From: CAYOYH01 sp964408165
Lineage (GTDB): Bacteria; Patescibacteriota; Saccharimonadia; Saccharimonadales; CAYOYH01
Length of the DNA: 20,858 nt
Direction: 5' to 3'
NCBI GenBank assembly: GCA_964408165.1
Contig: CAYOYH010000009.1
Coordinates: 1-20,858, forward strand
A program made the position numbers and the translations under genes. Below, piece by piece: positions 6,869 through 13,857 of this stretch. How positions within the stretch are numbered: position 1 is the stretch's first letter; each line of letters begins with the position of its first letter. Under the pieces are notes generated by a model. It saw only the letters and a program-made list of their open reading frames with translations, had not been told where the DNA came from and did no database searches.

Positions 6869-9800
6869 ATGTCCAAGAAGAAAACAACTATAAACAATCT
6901 GAGAAACCTCGTCAACAAGACCACGAAGAAGGTCGAGAAGATTAAGGGTGGAGCCAGTAAGACGGCGGGGAATGCCGCTAAAAGCCAGAGGGTTAAAAGA
7001 AAGCCAAAGGCTAAAGATAGTAGCGTCAAACTCAGTCGCAACCGCAGTGCTTTGAGAAAAACCAATCGACACCACCAACGCCACACCAAAGCCCGAAAAA
7101 AAGCCGACTATCTAGCAACTCTGCCGAAATCTCCATTGAAACGCCTGGCTTACCGCTTCCACCCCAAGCCTTTTTTTAATTTTTGGTTTAGCAAGCGCGG
7201 TGGCATTATGGCACTAAAACTACTGGGAATATCGATAGCCGTCCTTGGAGTTTTCATTATCACCCTGTTTGCGTACTTCAGAAAAGACCTCCCCGACCCC
7301 ACCACCCTAAGGTTCGACCAGTCAACTCGATTTTACGATAGAACCGGTGAAGTTCTGCTGTGGTCTGTCTTTGGAGACGAAAACCGAACATTACTGGAGT
7401 TCGGACAAATATCCGATTACGCCAAGTGGGCAGCTATCGCCATTGAAGATAAAGATTTCTACCAGCATCGAGGCTTCAGTATTAGTGGTATCTCGCGCGC
7501 TGCAGTTAGTCGGATTTTTGGCGACGGTAGTGGTGGCGGTGGATCGACCATCACCCAGCAGTTTGTCAAAAACTCACTAGTTGGTAGCGACTACACTATG
7601 GCGCGCAAAATTAAAGAACTAATCCTGGCCATCGAAATAGAGCGCCTCTACACCAAAGACGAAATACTAACTTTCTATCTAAACGAAATACCTTACGGTG
7701 TGACTGAATACGGCATTGAATCCGCTGCTCAGGGCTTTTTTAATAAGCCCGCTAGCGAACTAACCATCGACGAAGCCGCCATGCTGGCTGTTTTGCCAAA
7801 TGCACCCTCTTTCTTTTCGCCTTACGGTCCGAACACCGACCAGCTCATTGAGCGTAGAGATTTGATTATTGGACTAATGCAGGAGCAGGGTTTCATCAGT
7901 AAGCAAAGGGCTCAAGAAGCCAAAGACACCGACACCCTTGCCAAGGTCATTCCGCTGGCTGAGCGCACTAAGTACAGAAATATCATAGCGCCGCATTTCA
8001 TCTTGGAAGCTCAGAAACAGCTAACCGAAAGGTACGGCGACAAGTTAGTAATTAGAGGTGGCTTGACTGTCATCACCACCTTAGATGTGCGGTTACAGGA
8101 AATTGCCGAAGAAGCCGTCGCCAACAACATCAGCAGACTGGGCGGCATCGGTGCTGATAACGTAGCCTTCTCGGCCAGTGACCCAAGCAACGGCCAGGTG
8201 GTGGCTATGGTCGGAAGCCGCGATTTTGAACACCCAGAATTTGGCTCGTTCAATGTAGCTACCAGTCTGCGACAACCAGGGTCTAGCTTCAAGCCTTTTG
8301 TCTACGCCGAGATGTTTAAATCTGACCGCTGGGGTCCTGGAAGCGTAATTTTTGACACCCCAACGACTTTTGTTGATTACCGGCCTAGAAATGTCGATGG
8401 CGGCTTCAGGGGCGCCATGACTATACGCAGCGCCTTGGCTGAGTCTAGAAACATCCCTGCCGTTAAGGCCTTGCACATTGCTGGCATCCAAAACTCCATC
8501 GATCAAACTCGGCGACAGGGTATTTCCACTCTTAGTAGCCCCGACAAATATGGGCTTAGCCTGGTGCTGGGTTCGGCCGAAGTGAAACTGGTGGAACAAG
8601 TAAATGCCTACGCAGTTTTTGCTAACGGTGGTAAATACCACGAAAAAACATACATATTAAAAGTCACTAATTCTAGCGGTGAAGTCCTGGAGGAGTGGAC
8701 CGAAACAAAGGGCAAACAAGTGCTCGATCCACAGATCGCCTATTCCATCACTAGTATCCTCGCTGATGTAAATGCCCGCGCTAGATTGTTTGGTGCTGGT
8801 AGCCCCTACGCAAATGTCAATGGGCTGACAATGGCGCTGAAAACTGGCACCACCGACCTCGAACGAGACGGCTGGATGATAGCCTACACTACCAGATTAG
8901 TTGCTGGCGCTTGGACCGGAAATAACGATAACCGCCCCATGTTCGGCAATTCGTTCACCATGGTTGGGTCAGTAATAACCGAATTTATGCGCCAAGCTCA
9001 TGTCGGCCTTGAAAACGAACAATTTACTCGACCAGCTGGCATCAAAACAGTTTGGCTAAATTCCGAAACTGGGCGCCTCGCAGAAGGTGATGGCGACCGT
9101 CATAGCGACATCTTCCCTTCATGGTTTAGGGCTATTGGCAGAGCCGACTCCGAAGAAATAATTATCGACAGAATATCTGGAAACCTAGCTACCGAATGTA
9201 CCCCAGAGCGAGCTCGTAAAATTTCAACTGAAAGCGGAGTACTGCCTGAGATACCAGAAACTGATCTGATGTTCCCATTCTGGGCAAGAAGCGCACCCTA
9301 CGGCGCTGTTGGTTCGTCTAGAGAGGTGAGCGACGTTCATAGTTGTAGTGACGTTCTACCAACAGTGTCGGTCACTGCTACTGACAATGGCGGTGGACAC
9401 TTTACCTTCAGCGCCGTCGTTGATGAAGGCACGCACCCGCTCCAAACCCTCAACTTCAAAGTGAATCGGCAGATTGTTTCTTCTGTAGAAATTAGCTCCA
9501 GTGGAACCTACGCCCACAACCATCAATTCTCCAGTACCGGCGAATTCACTGTGATCGCAGAGGTAATCGATTCGGTACTCTACGACAACCAAAACTCAAC
9601 GACGGTTACTGTAACTTCAGTTGGCGGCTCCATCACTATTAATTCTCCGGGCGACGGCGCTACAATTGACGCTGGGAGCACCACGGTTTACTGGGATTCA
9701 TTCTCTAGCGGCAGCCATTCACTTTGCTTTAGTAAAAACGGCGGAACATTTACCTGCCAGGCGGATTCAGGCAACGATAATGAAGAGAGCTTCTCTGCCG

Positions 9801-9883
9801 ATCCGGAATCGAGCTACACTATCAAAATCATGCTCGACGGCACTTCTATTGAATCAACGCCCGTAAACTTCACTACTAATTAG
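6869..9883 (+). CDS. Class A penicillin-binding protein (glycosyltransferase/transpeptidase)
   Basis: A bifunctional wall-building enzyme of 1004 residues that polymerises lipid II and cross-links the strands outside the membrane. Seen: a strongly basic cytoplasmic tail (1-110, many K/R); one transmembrane helix (about 112-136); a GT51 domain with EDKDFYQHRG (catalytic E193), GGGSTITQQFVKN (223-235) and RKIKELILAIEIERLYTKDE; a transpeptidase domain with SSFK (serine 472, K475), SRN (526-528) and KTGT (658-661). From about 828 to the end there are two beta-rich Ig/Fn3-like segments (about 830-917 and 918-1004), with a cysteine pair C953/C963 in the second and C777/C826 before and at the boundary. 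All catalytic motifs are intact. The C-terminal extension may bind glycan or another wall component (inference). The last 8 nt overlap the convergent PIN/TRAM gene. Confidence 0.96.
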   Translation: MSKKKTTINNLRNLVNKTTKKVEKIKGGASKTAGNAAKSQRVKRKPKAKDSSVKLSRNRSALRKTNRHHQRHTKARKKADYLATLPKSPLKRLAYRFHPKPFFNFWFSKRGGIMALKLLGISIAVLGVFIITLFAYFRKDLPDPTTLRFDQSTRFYDRTGEVLLWSVFGDENRTLLEFGQISDYAKWAAIAIEDKDFYQHRGFSISGISRAAVSRIFGDGSGGGGSTITQQFVKNSLVGSDYTMARKIKELILAIEIERLYTKDEILTFYLNEIPYGVTEYGIESAAQGFFNKPASELTIDEAAMLAVLPNAPSFFSPYGPNTDQLIERRDLIIGLMQEQGFISKQRAQEAKDTDTLAKVIPLAERTKYRNIIAPHFILEAQKQLTERYGDKLVIRGGLTVITTLDVRLQEIAEEAVANNISRLGGIGADNVAFSASDPSNGQVVAMVGSRDFEHPEFGSFNVATSLRQPGSSFKPFVYAEMFKSDRWGPGSVIFDTPTTFVDYRPRNVDGGFRGAMTIRSALAESRNIPAVKALHIAGIQNSIDQTRRQGISTLSSPDKYGLSLVLGSAEVKLVEQVNAYAVFANGGKYHEKTYILKVTNSSGEVLEEWTETKGKQVLDPQIAYSITSILADVNARARLFGAGSPYANVNGLTMALKTGTTDLERDGWMIAYTTRLVAGAWTGNNDNRPMFGNSFTMVGSVITEFMRQAHVGLENEQFTRPAGIKTVWLNSETGRLAEGDGDRHSDIFPSWFRAIGRADSEEIIIDRISGNLATECTPERARKISTESGVLPEIPETDLMFPFWARSAPYGAVGSSREVSDVHSCSDVLPTVSVTATDNGGGHFTFSAVVDEGTHPLQTLNFKVNRQIVSSVEISSSGTYAHNHQFSSTGEFTVIAEVIDSVLYDNQNSTTVTVTSVGGSITINSPGDGATIDAGSTTVYWDSFSSGSHSLCFSKNGGTFTCQADSGNDNEESFSADPESSYTIKIMLDGTSIESTPVNFTTN

Positions 9884-9884
9884 T
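9875..9884. other. Palindromic shared 3' end of two convergent genes
   Basis: The 10-bp palindrome ACTAATTAGT encodes Thr-Asn-stop on both strands: ACT AAT TAG ends the penicillin-binding protein (plus), and the same three codons end the PIN/TRAM gene (minus). The genes overlap by 8 nt, and no separate terminator hairpin fits between them. Confidence 0.9.
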
Positions 9885-10793
9885 TTTTTTCTCGTCAGCC
9901 GAGATAGCGTTCATCAGTGATTCTTCGGGGTTATGTCTTCTGGGGCGTTGCCTCTTGCTGTGACTACGGTTTGTCGGCTTAGCGGTTTGTTCGATTTTAG
10001 GCGAACTGGATTTCCTGCTTGGCTGTAGCTTCGCCGAAGTATCCTGTTTGTATCTGGTCGGCTTGAGTGGCGTGTCCTGTCTGTAGTTATGCGGTTTGGT
10101 AGCTTTTTTGTACGCTGGTACGCTACTGTGTTTGGTCGAAGGCTTGGGGGTGGTTACTGATCTTGGTGAATCCACCGGGGTAGCAAACATCATTTTGCCA
10201 GCCACCGTCTGAAGCGTTCGACTAAATTCAACCTTTACTTTTTTGCCCACTAGGCGTGCTCCACTTTCGACAACAACCATCGTTCCGTCGTCTAGATAGG
10301 CAACTCCCTGGCCTCTTTCGCTACCTTTTTGGATAACTTTAAGCTCCAGGACTTCGCCAGGCAGTATCACTGGTCGGAGCGACCGAGCAAGTTCGTTAAC
10401 ATTTAGCACTTTTAGACCTTCAATCTCGGCTACTTTTCCAAGGTTGTAATCGGTAGTGAACAAAAACCCCTTTTCCTGTTTAGTCAGGGCGATTAGTTTG
10501 TCGTCAACTTCCTCTATATTCGGGAACTTATCGCGGTTGATGATGATACGCACATTTTTCAACTCTTGAAGCTCTTTGATGACATCCATGCCGAAGCGAG
10601 CTCGTTCTCTTTTGAACGAATTTGAACCGTCGGCTAGATGTTGGAGCTCGGCTATCACAAATTGAGCAACTATTAGTCTGTTGGGTATGAAGCCGGTTCT
10701 AGCGACTGGCAAGACTCGCCCGTCAATAATGGCGCTAGTGTCCATGATTACTGGTGGCTCTACCACTTTCGTAGATTCATTTTTTTTAAACAT
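9876..10793 (-). CDS. PIN and TRAM domain protein, YacL-like without membrane anchor
   Basis: A 305-residue protein. Seen: a PIN-fold nuclease domain (about 14-135) with the acidic set D18 (IMDTSAIIDGR), E49, D97/D98 and D115 (TTDYNL), followed by a TRAM domain (about 145-205) predicted to bind RNA. Residues 207-305 form a low-complexity tail rich in K, R, S, P and T. Known: Firmicute YacL has the same PIN-TRAM pair but starts with several transmembrane helices, and its gene lies in the clpC-radA-disA-yacL neighbourhood. Here the membrane part is missing and the basic tail is extra, so the protein is predicted to be soluble. The gene lies 21 nt after the radA stop, with AAAGGA about 8 nt before the ATG, so it is probably the second gene of a radA operon. 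Its target nucleic acid is unknown. Confidence 0.88.
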   Translation of the reverse strand: MFKKNESTKVVEPPVIMDTSAIIDGRVLPVARTGFIPNRLIVAQFVIAELQHLADGSNSFKRERARFGMDVIKELQELKNVRIIINRDKFPNIEEVDDKLIALTKQEKGFLFTTDYNLGKVAEIEGLKVLNVNELARSLRPVILPGEVLELKVIQKGSERGQGVAYLDDGTMVVVESGARLVGKKVKVEFSRTLQTVAGKMMFATPVDSPRSVTTPKPSTKHSSVPAYKKATKPHNYRQDTPLKPTRYKQDTSAKLQPSRKSSSPKIEQTAKPTNRSHSKRQRPRRHNPEESLMNAISADEKKTN

Positions 10794-10814
10794 TGATTTT
10801 CCTTTCTTAAACTT

Positions 10815-12161
10815 TTAAGCGCGCTTGGCGCTGAGATAGGCGTTTAGTGCTTGACGCACGGTGGTGACTTCGTGGACAAAACTTTGCTTTTTCTTCTGCT
10901 TGGGGCCGATGGTGGCTTTGAAGCCTAGTTTCTTAGCCTCGGCTATCCGCTGTTCCATAGCTTGGACGTGGCGCACCTCGCCCGAGAGTCCGACTTCGCC
11001 AAAGACTACGGCATCGTCCTTTAGCTCCATGCCTTTAGTTGCCGAAGCCAGCGCCATGCACACTGCCAGATCTGCAGCTGGTTCGCTAGCACTTATCCCG
11101 CCTACGATATTTATAAATACGTCTTTGTCCCCGAGGTTTAGCTTGGTGCGGCGAGTGAGCATTGCAATCAACAGGTTGAGTCGATTGAGATCAAACCCTG
11201 AGGCCGTACGTTTAGGATAACCGAAATTTGTCGCGGTGACCAGTGCCTGCACTTCCACCAGCAGTGGTCGAGTGCCTTCCATAATCGCCAACACCACCGA
11301 GCCATCACTGACTTGGCGTTCCGCTAGTAGCGCCGCCGAAGGGTTGTCGACAGCCATCAAACCTTTGTCGGTCATTTCAAATATCCCAGCTTCGTTGGTG
11401 GAGCCGTATCGGTTTTTTATGCATCTGAGTAGCTTAAAACCGCCATACCTGTCGCCCTCTAGGTTCATCACTACATCCACTAGGTGTTCCAAAATCTTCG
11501 GCCCGGCGATGTTGCCCTGCTTAGTCACATGGCCGACCAAAATCAGTGCCGTCGAAGAAGTTTTGGCCACTCTGGTCAATAGTTGAGCGCTGTTAGTAAT
11601 CTGACTAACCGAGCCCGCGCCCGAAGCCACAGCCGAAGTGGCAATGGCCTGGATTGAGTCCACGATGACCAGTTTATATTCGCCAGAAGCAATTGTTGCC
11701 GCTATATCGTCTGTAGAGGTGGAGGCAACAACTTCTAGCTGTTTGTGGTCGGTGCCCAGTCGCTCACTGCGAAGTTTGAGCTGCATTACCGATTCCTCGG
11801 CACTGACATATAAAACCTTATGCTTCTTGGCTACCTTGTGCGCTACTTGAAGAAGGATGGTCGATTTACCAATGCCTGGTTCGCCAGCAATTAGATTGAT
11901 GCTGGCCTCGACAAAGCCGCCGCCTAACACTTGATCGATTTCTTTTATGTCCGTCTTTATCCGCGAAGTATCTTTGCTAGGCTGGACATCAACTATTTTC
12001 GTTGGCATTAATCTTTGTGCATTTTTGAGTACTTTTCCCGCGCCAGCAACGCTTAGTTGTTCGACAAGAGTATCCCAATTATTACAAGAATTGCACTTAC
12101 CGCTCCATTTGCCATGCACCACTCCGCAAGACTGACAGACATACTGCGTACCTTTTCCCAT
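10815..12161 (-). CDS. radA: DNA repair protein RadA (Sms)
   Basis: A 448-residue RecA-like ATPase that promotes branch migration in recombination. Seen: an N-terminal zinc finger with C9, C12, C23 and C26; Walker A GEPGIGKST (93-101); Walker B LVIVDSIQ (164-171); the RadA-specific KNRYG (249-253, a KNRFG variant); and a C-terminal Lon-protease-like domain (about 290-440, ISASEPAADLAVCMALASA) without protease function in known RadA. Length and motifs are complete. The ATG at 12161 follows a TATACT -10 box by 7 nt, so a leaderless mRNA is predicted and there is no Shine-Dalgarno. The PIN/TRAM gene follows 21 nt downstream. The pair resembles radA-(disA)-yacL of Firmicutes with disA absent. Confidence 0.97.
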   Translation of the reverse strand: MGKGTQYVCQSCGVVHGKWSGKCNSCNNWDTLVEQLSVAGAGKVLKNAQRLMPTKIVDVQPSKDTSRIKTDIKEIDQVLGGGFVEASINLIAGEPGIGKSTILLQVAHKVAKKHKVLYVSAEESVMQLKLRSERLGTDHKQLEVVASTSTDDIAATIASGEYKLVIVDSIQAIATSAVASGAGSVSQITNSAQLLTRVAKTSSTALILVGHVTKQGNIAGPKILEHLVDVVMNLEGDRYGGFKLLRCIKNRYGSTNEAGIFEMTDKGLMAVDNPSAALLAERQVSDGSVVLAIMEGTRPLLVEVQALVTATNFGYPKRTASGFDLNRLNLLIAMLTRRTKLNLGDKDVFINIVGGISASEPAADLAVCMALASATKGMELKDDAVVFGEVGLSGEVRHVQAMEQRIAEAKKLGFKATIGPKQKKKQSFVHEVTTVRQALNAYLSAKRA

Positions 12162-12168
12162 GGGGGTT

Positions 12169-12174
12169 AGTATA
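12169..12174 (-). promoter_or_regulatory. radA -10 box (TATACT), leaderless start
   Basis: TATACT on the minus strand is separated from the radA ATG by 7 nt, so transcription would start at or next to the initiation codon. No good -35 is visible upstream, where the heptamer-repeat region begins. Confidence 0.55.
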
Positions 12175-12240
12175 TCGCAGATAGGAGTTAGACGACAGCC
12201 CCGATGCTTTGATCGAGGCTCCGATTGTAGCGTCGGAGAC

Positions 12241-12420
12241 GATAGATTCTGGACAATAGAACTTAGACGCTAGACGACAGATTCTAGAAGCCAGCGGCGT
12301 GGTCCCGCTAGTTAGTGGAGGAGGTGAGGGTCGCTGTACAGCGGAGGGAGGCGAGAGGTCCGAGGTCCGAGCTGGGAGTTCGCAGTTAGAGCTTAGGGCT
12401 TGGAGCCGAGAGCTTGGAGT
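12241..12420. repeat. Heptanucleotide-periodic repeat, left arm (N5AG units)
   Basis: In 12241-12294 a G, usually as AG, recurs every 7 nt at 12245, 12252, 12259, 12266, 12273, 12280, 12287 and 12294. Phase slips occur, and the period resumes at 12350, 12357, 12364, 12371, 12378, 12385 and then 12391, 12398, 12405, 12412, 12419. Units include ACGATAG, ACGACAG, GTCCGAG (twice) and CTTGGAG. The stretch shows no coding pattern. Confidence 0.75.
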
Positions 12421-12461
12421 TTCTTATTTCCTGCTTTTTTCTGTCGTCTGCTCTGTGGCAT

Positions 12462-12575
12462 TTCCTATTCCCTATTCCCTGTTTGCTGTTTGCTGTTTCC
12501 TGTTTCCTGTTTCCTATTTCCTGTTTGCTGTTTGCTGTTTGCTGTTTGCTGTATTCTAGATTCTATCGTCTAACC
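12462..12575. repeat. Heptanucleotide tandem repeat, right arm (CT-phased units)
   Basis: Sixteen consecutive 7-nt units keep CT at the same phase from 12465 to 12571. The core units are GTTTGCT (two copies, then a run of four), GTTTCCT and ATTTCCT, then decaying copies GTATTCT, AGATTCT and ATCGTCT. The polarity is opposite to the N5AG units on the left, so the two blocks form a loose inverted pair. The pattern resembles the heptamer STRR repeats described in cyanobacteria, but relationship is not implied. Confidence 0.85.
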
Positions 12576-12614
12576 TCGTTCCCTGCGTTTCTTCCTTGCC
12601 ATCGATTAGTCCGA

Positions 12615-12880
12615 TGATAAGAAGTGAAGGATTTATCGTCTAGAGCCGAGGATGTCTGAGGAGCGATTAGCGACGAGTTCCGCAGGCTAGGTGAATCATT
12701 TACTTCTTAGTCATAGCGACTATGAGCCCCTGGCAAGTGGTTTTGTATTACTTTTGCCACCAAAAGTAATGATGGGGCGTGCTGCCGAAACAGCACTTTT
12801 TGGTTCTTTGGAAAAGAACGCTCTTTTGTTCATCAAAAGTAATGATGGGGTACGCTGCTGCCGAAACAGTGCAAAAGAAT
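12615..12880. repeat. Hairpin-rich dispersed-repeat-like region
   Basis: AAGAAGTGAAGGATT (about 12620-12634) and AATCATTTACTTCTT (about 12694-12708) pair at 13 of 15 positions. Further along, TTACTTTTG-CCAC-CAAAAGTAA (12748-12769) is a perfect 9-bp hairpin. A unit beginning CAAAAGTAATGATGGGG is present twice (12761-12777 and 12834-12850, period 73), each followed by CTGCCGAAACAG. The open frames here are chance products of the repeats. No gene is recognised between radA and the metallopeptidase. Confidence 0.7.
12779..12801 (+). terminator. Intrinsic-terminator-shaped hairpin
   Basis: GTGCTG-CCGAAA-CAGCAC followed directly by TTTTT gives a 6-bp stem with a U tract on the plus strand. No plus-strand gene lies upstream in this gap, so it may be part of the repeat module rather than a true terminator. 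The copy 73 nt downstream (about 12852-12872) is degenerate. Confidence 0.5.
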
Positions 12881-12883
12881 TAA

Positions 12884-13837
12884 TTACAATTTTTCAAACT
12901 TAGAATCTAAACCTTGTATCAGCTCGTTTTTAGTAATCGCCTGCGAGTTGCGCGCTTCTACTTTGCTGTTGTGTCTTGAAATCAAAATTTCGTAGCCATC
13001 TAGCAATGAATTATAGTTGGCAACTAGAGTGTTAAACGCCGGTACGCCGGCGTTGTAAGCCGGTATGTCCCCAGCTGCGCGCAGTGCTTCTAATCTGTCG
13101 GACTGGGCATTAACATCTAGCCCTAGAGCCGTAATCGTGTTTTCTTGCTGGCTAATTTGAGTTCTCAAGACTGCTATTTCCTGATCTAGCTTTTCAATGC
13201 TGTTGTTGATGTCCGAAAAAACCTGCTCATAACTCTCCGATATGGCTATAACTCGACTGCGATCATAGAAAAACTGCAAATAATGCTCCTCCAGTTCCGG
13301 CAGTAGCTCCGCCACTTCCGTGCCGAAAATTGAATGCATTTCATTGTGTATCGTGCTTATATCATGAGCTCGATATATCTCTAGTAAACTCAAGATGCGC
13401 GGGCTAGTAATCAGAGTCATCTGTTCATCTAAAAGACGGTACAGAATCTGCTTTTCACTGCTGCTAAAACGAGTATGCACTGCATGTAGCATCTCATGCG
13501 CGGCCGTAACCTCCTCTACGCCTTTCAGACGAGGGTCGACTACGTCAAAAATATGTATTCTGCCGGCAGCGTAGCAGCCTATCACTAGGCTTTTTTCTGG
13601 AACGGGGCAGTTTAGATTGAACTCTTCTCCGGAGCTAAGTTGTGGCTTGGTGACATAGAAAACTCGACGCGCATAAGCCGTCATAGAGGTGTCATCGGCG
13701 AACCCCACAACATACTGAGGTGGAGTATAGTTGCGCAAAGCAACCCAATCGCTCAGAACGTACTGGTTAGTTAAAATCCACCAGCCGCCTAAAAGGGTGG
13801 TGGCCAACAGAAGAAATTGTAGTATTTTTTTGCCCAT
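12884..13837 (-). CDS. Membrane-anchored putative zinc metallopeptidase (HEMLH)
   Basis: A 317-residue protein of no family I can name. Seen: an N-terminal transmembrane/signal-anchor helix (about 5-23); a pair of cysteines (C77, C88) in the presumed outer domain; AAHEMLHAVHTRF with the zincin signature HExxH (H114, E115, H118); a downstream acidic helix region (NEMHSIFGTE, E166 or E174) that could supply the third zinc ligand; and a predicted coiled coil at about 205-255 with a further helical tail. Inference: an anchored extracytoplasmic peptidase, or a wall-associated protein with a protease fold. The gene begins 20 nt after the clpC stop, and the gap carries an extended -10 (TGATATACT) ending 10 nt before the ATG, so it may be transcribed alone or with clpC. 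The substrate is unknown. Confidence 0.72.
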   Translation of the reverse strand: MGKKILQFLLLATTLLGGWWILTNQYVLSDWVALRNYTPPQYVVGFADDTSMTAYARRVFYVTKPQLSSGEEFNLNCPVPEKSLVIGCYAAGRIHIFDVVDPRLKGVEEVTAAHEMLHAVHTRFSSSEKQILYRLLDEQMTLITSPRILSLLEIYRAHDISTIHNEMHSIFGTEVAELLPELEEHYLQFFYDRSRVIAISESYEQVFSDINNSIEKLDQEIAVLRTQISQQENTITALGLDVNAQSDRLEALRAAGDIPAYNAGVPAFNTLVANYNSLLDGYEILISRHNSKVEARNSQAITKNELIQGLDSKFEKL

Positions 13838-13847
13838 GACCTCAAAG

Positions 13848-13856
13848 AGTATATCA
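13848..13856 (-). promoter_or_regulatory. Extended -10 of the metallopeptidase gene
   Basis: TGATATACT on the minus strand lies in the 20-nt gap after the clpC stop, with the box ending 10 nt before the ATG. This would give a nearly leaderless mRNA. GAGG only 2 nt from the ATG is too close to be a normal ribosome site. Confidence 0.5.
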
Positions 13857-13857
13857 A

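Noticed and set aside
12299..12903. Two overlapping plus-strand open frames and a later one in the radA-metallopeptidase gap.
   Set aside because: Their peptides are low-complexity products of heptamer and hairpin repeats, without ribosome sites or family likeness.
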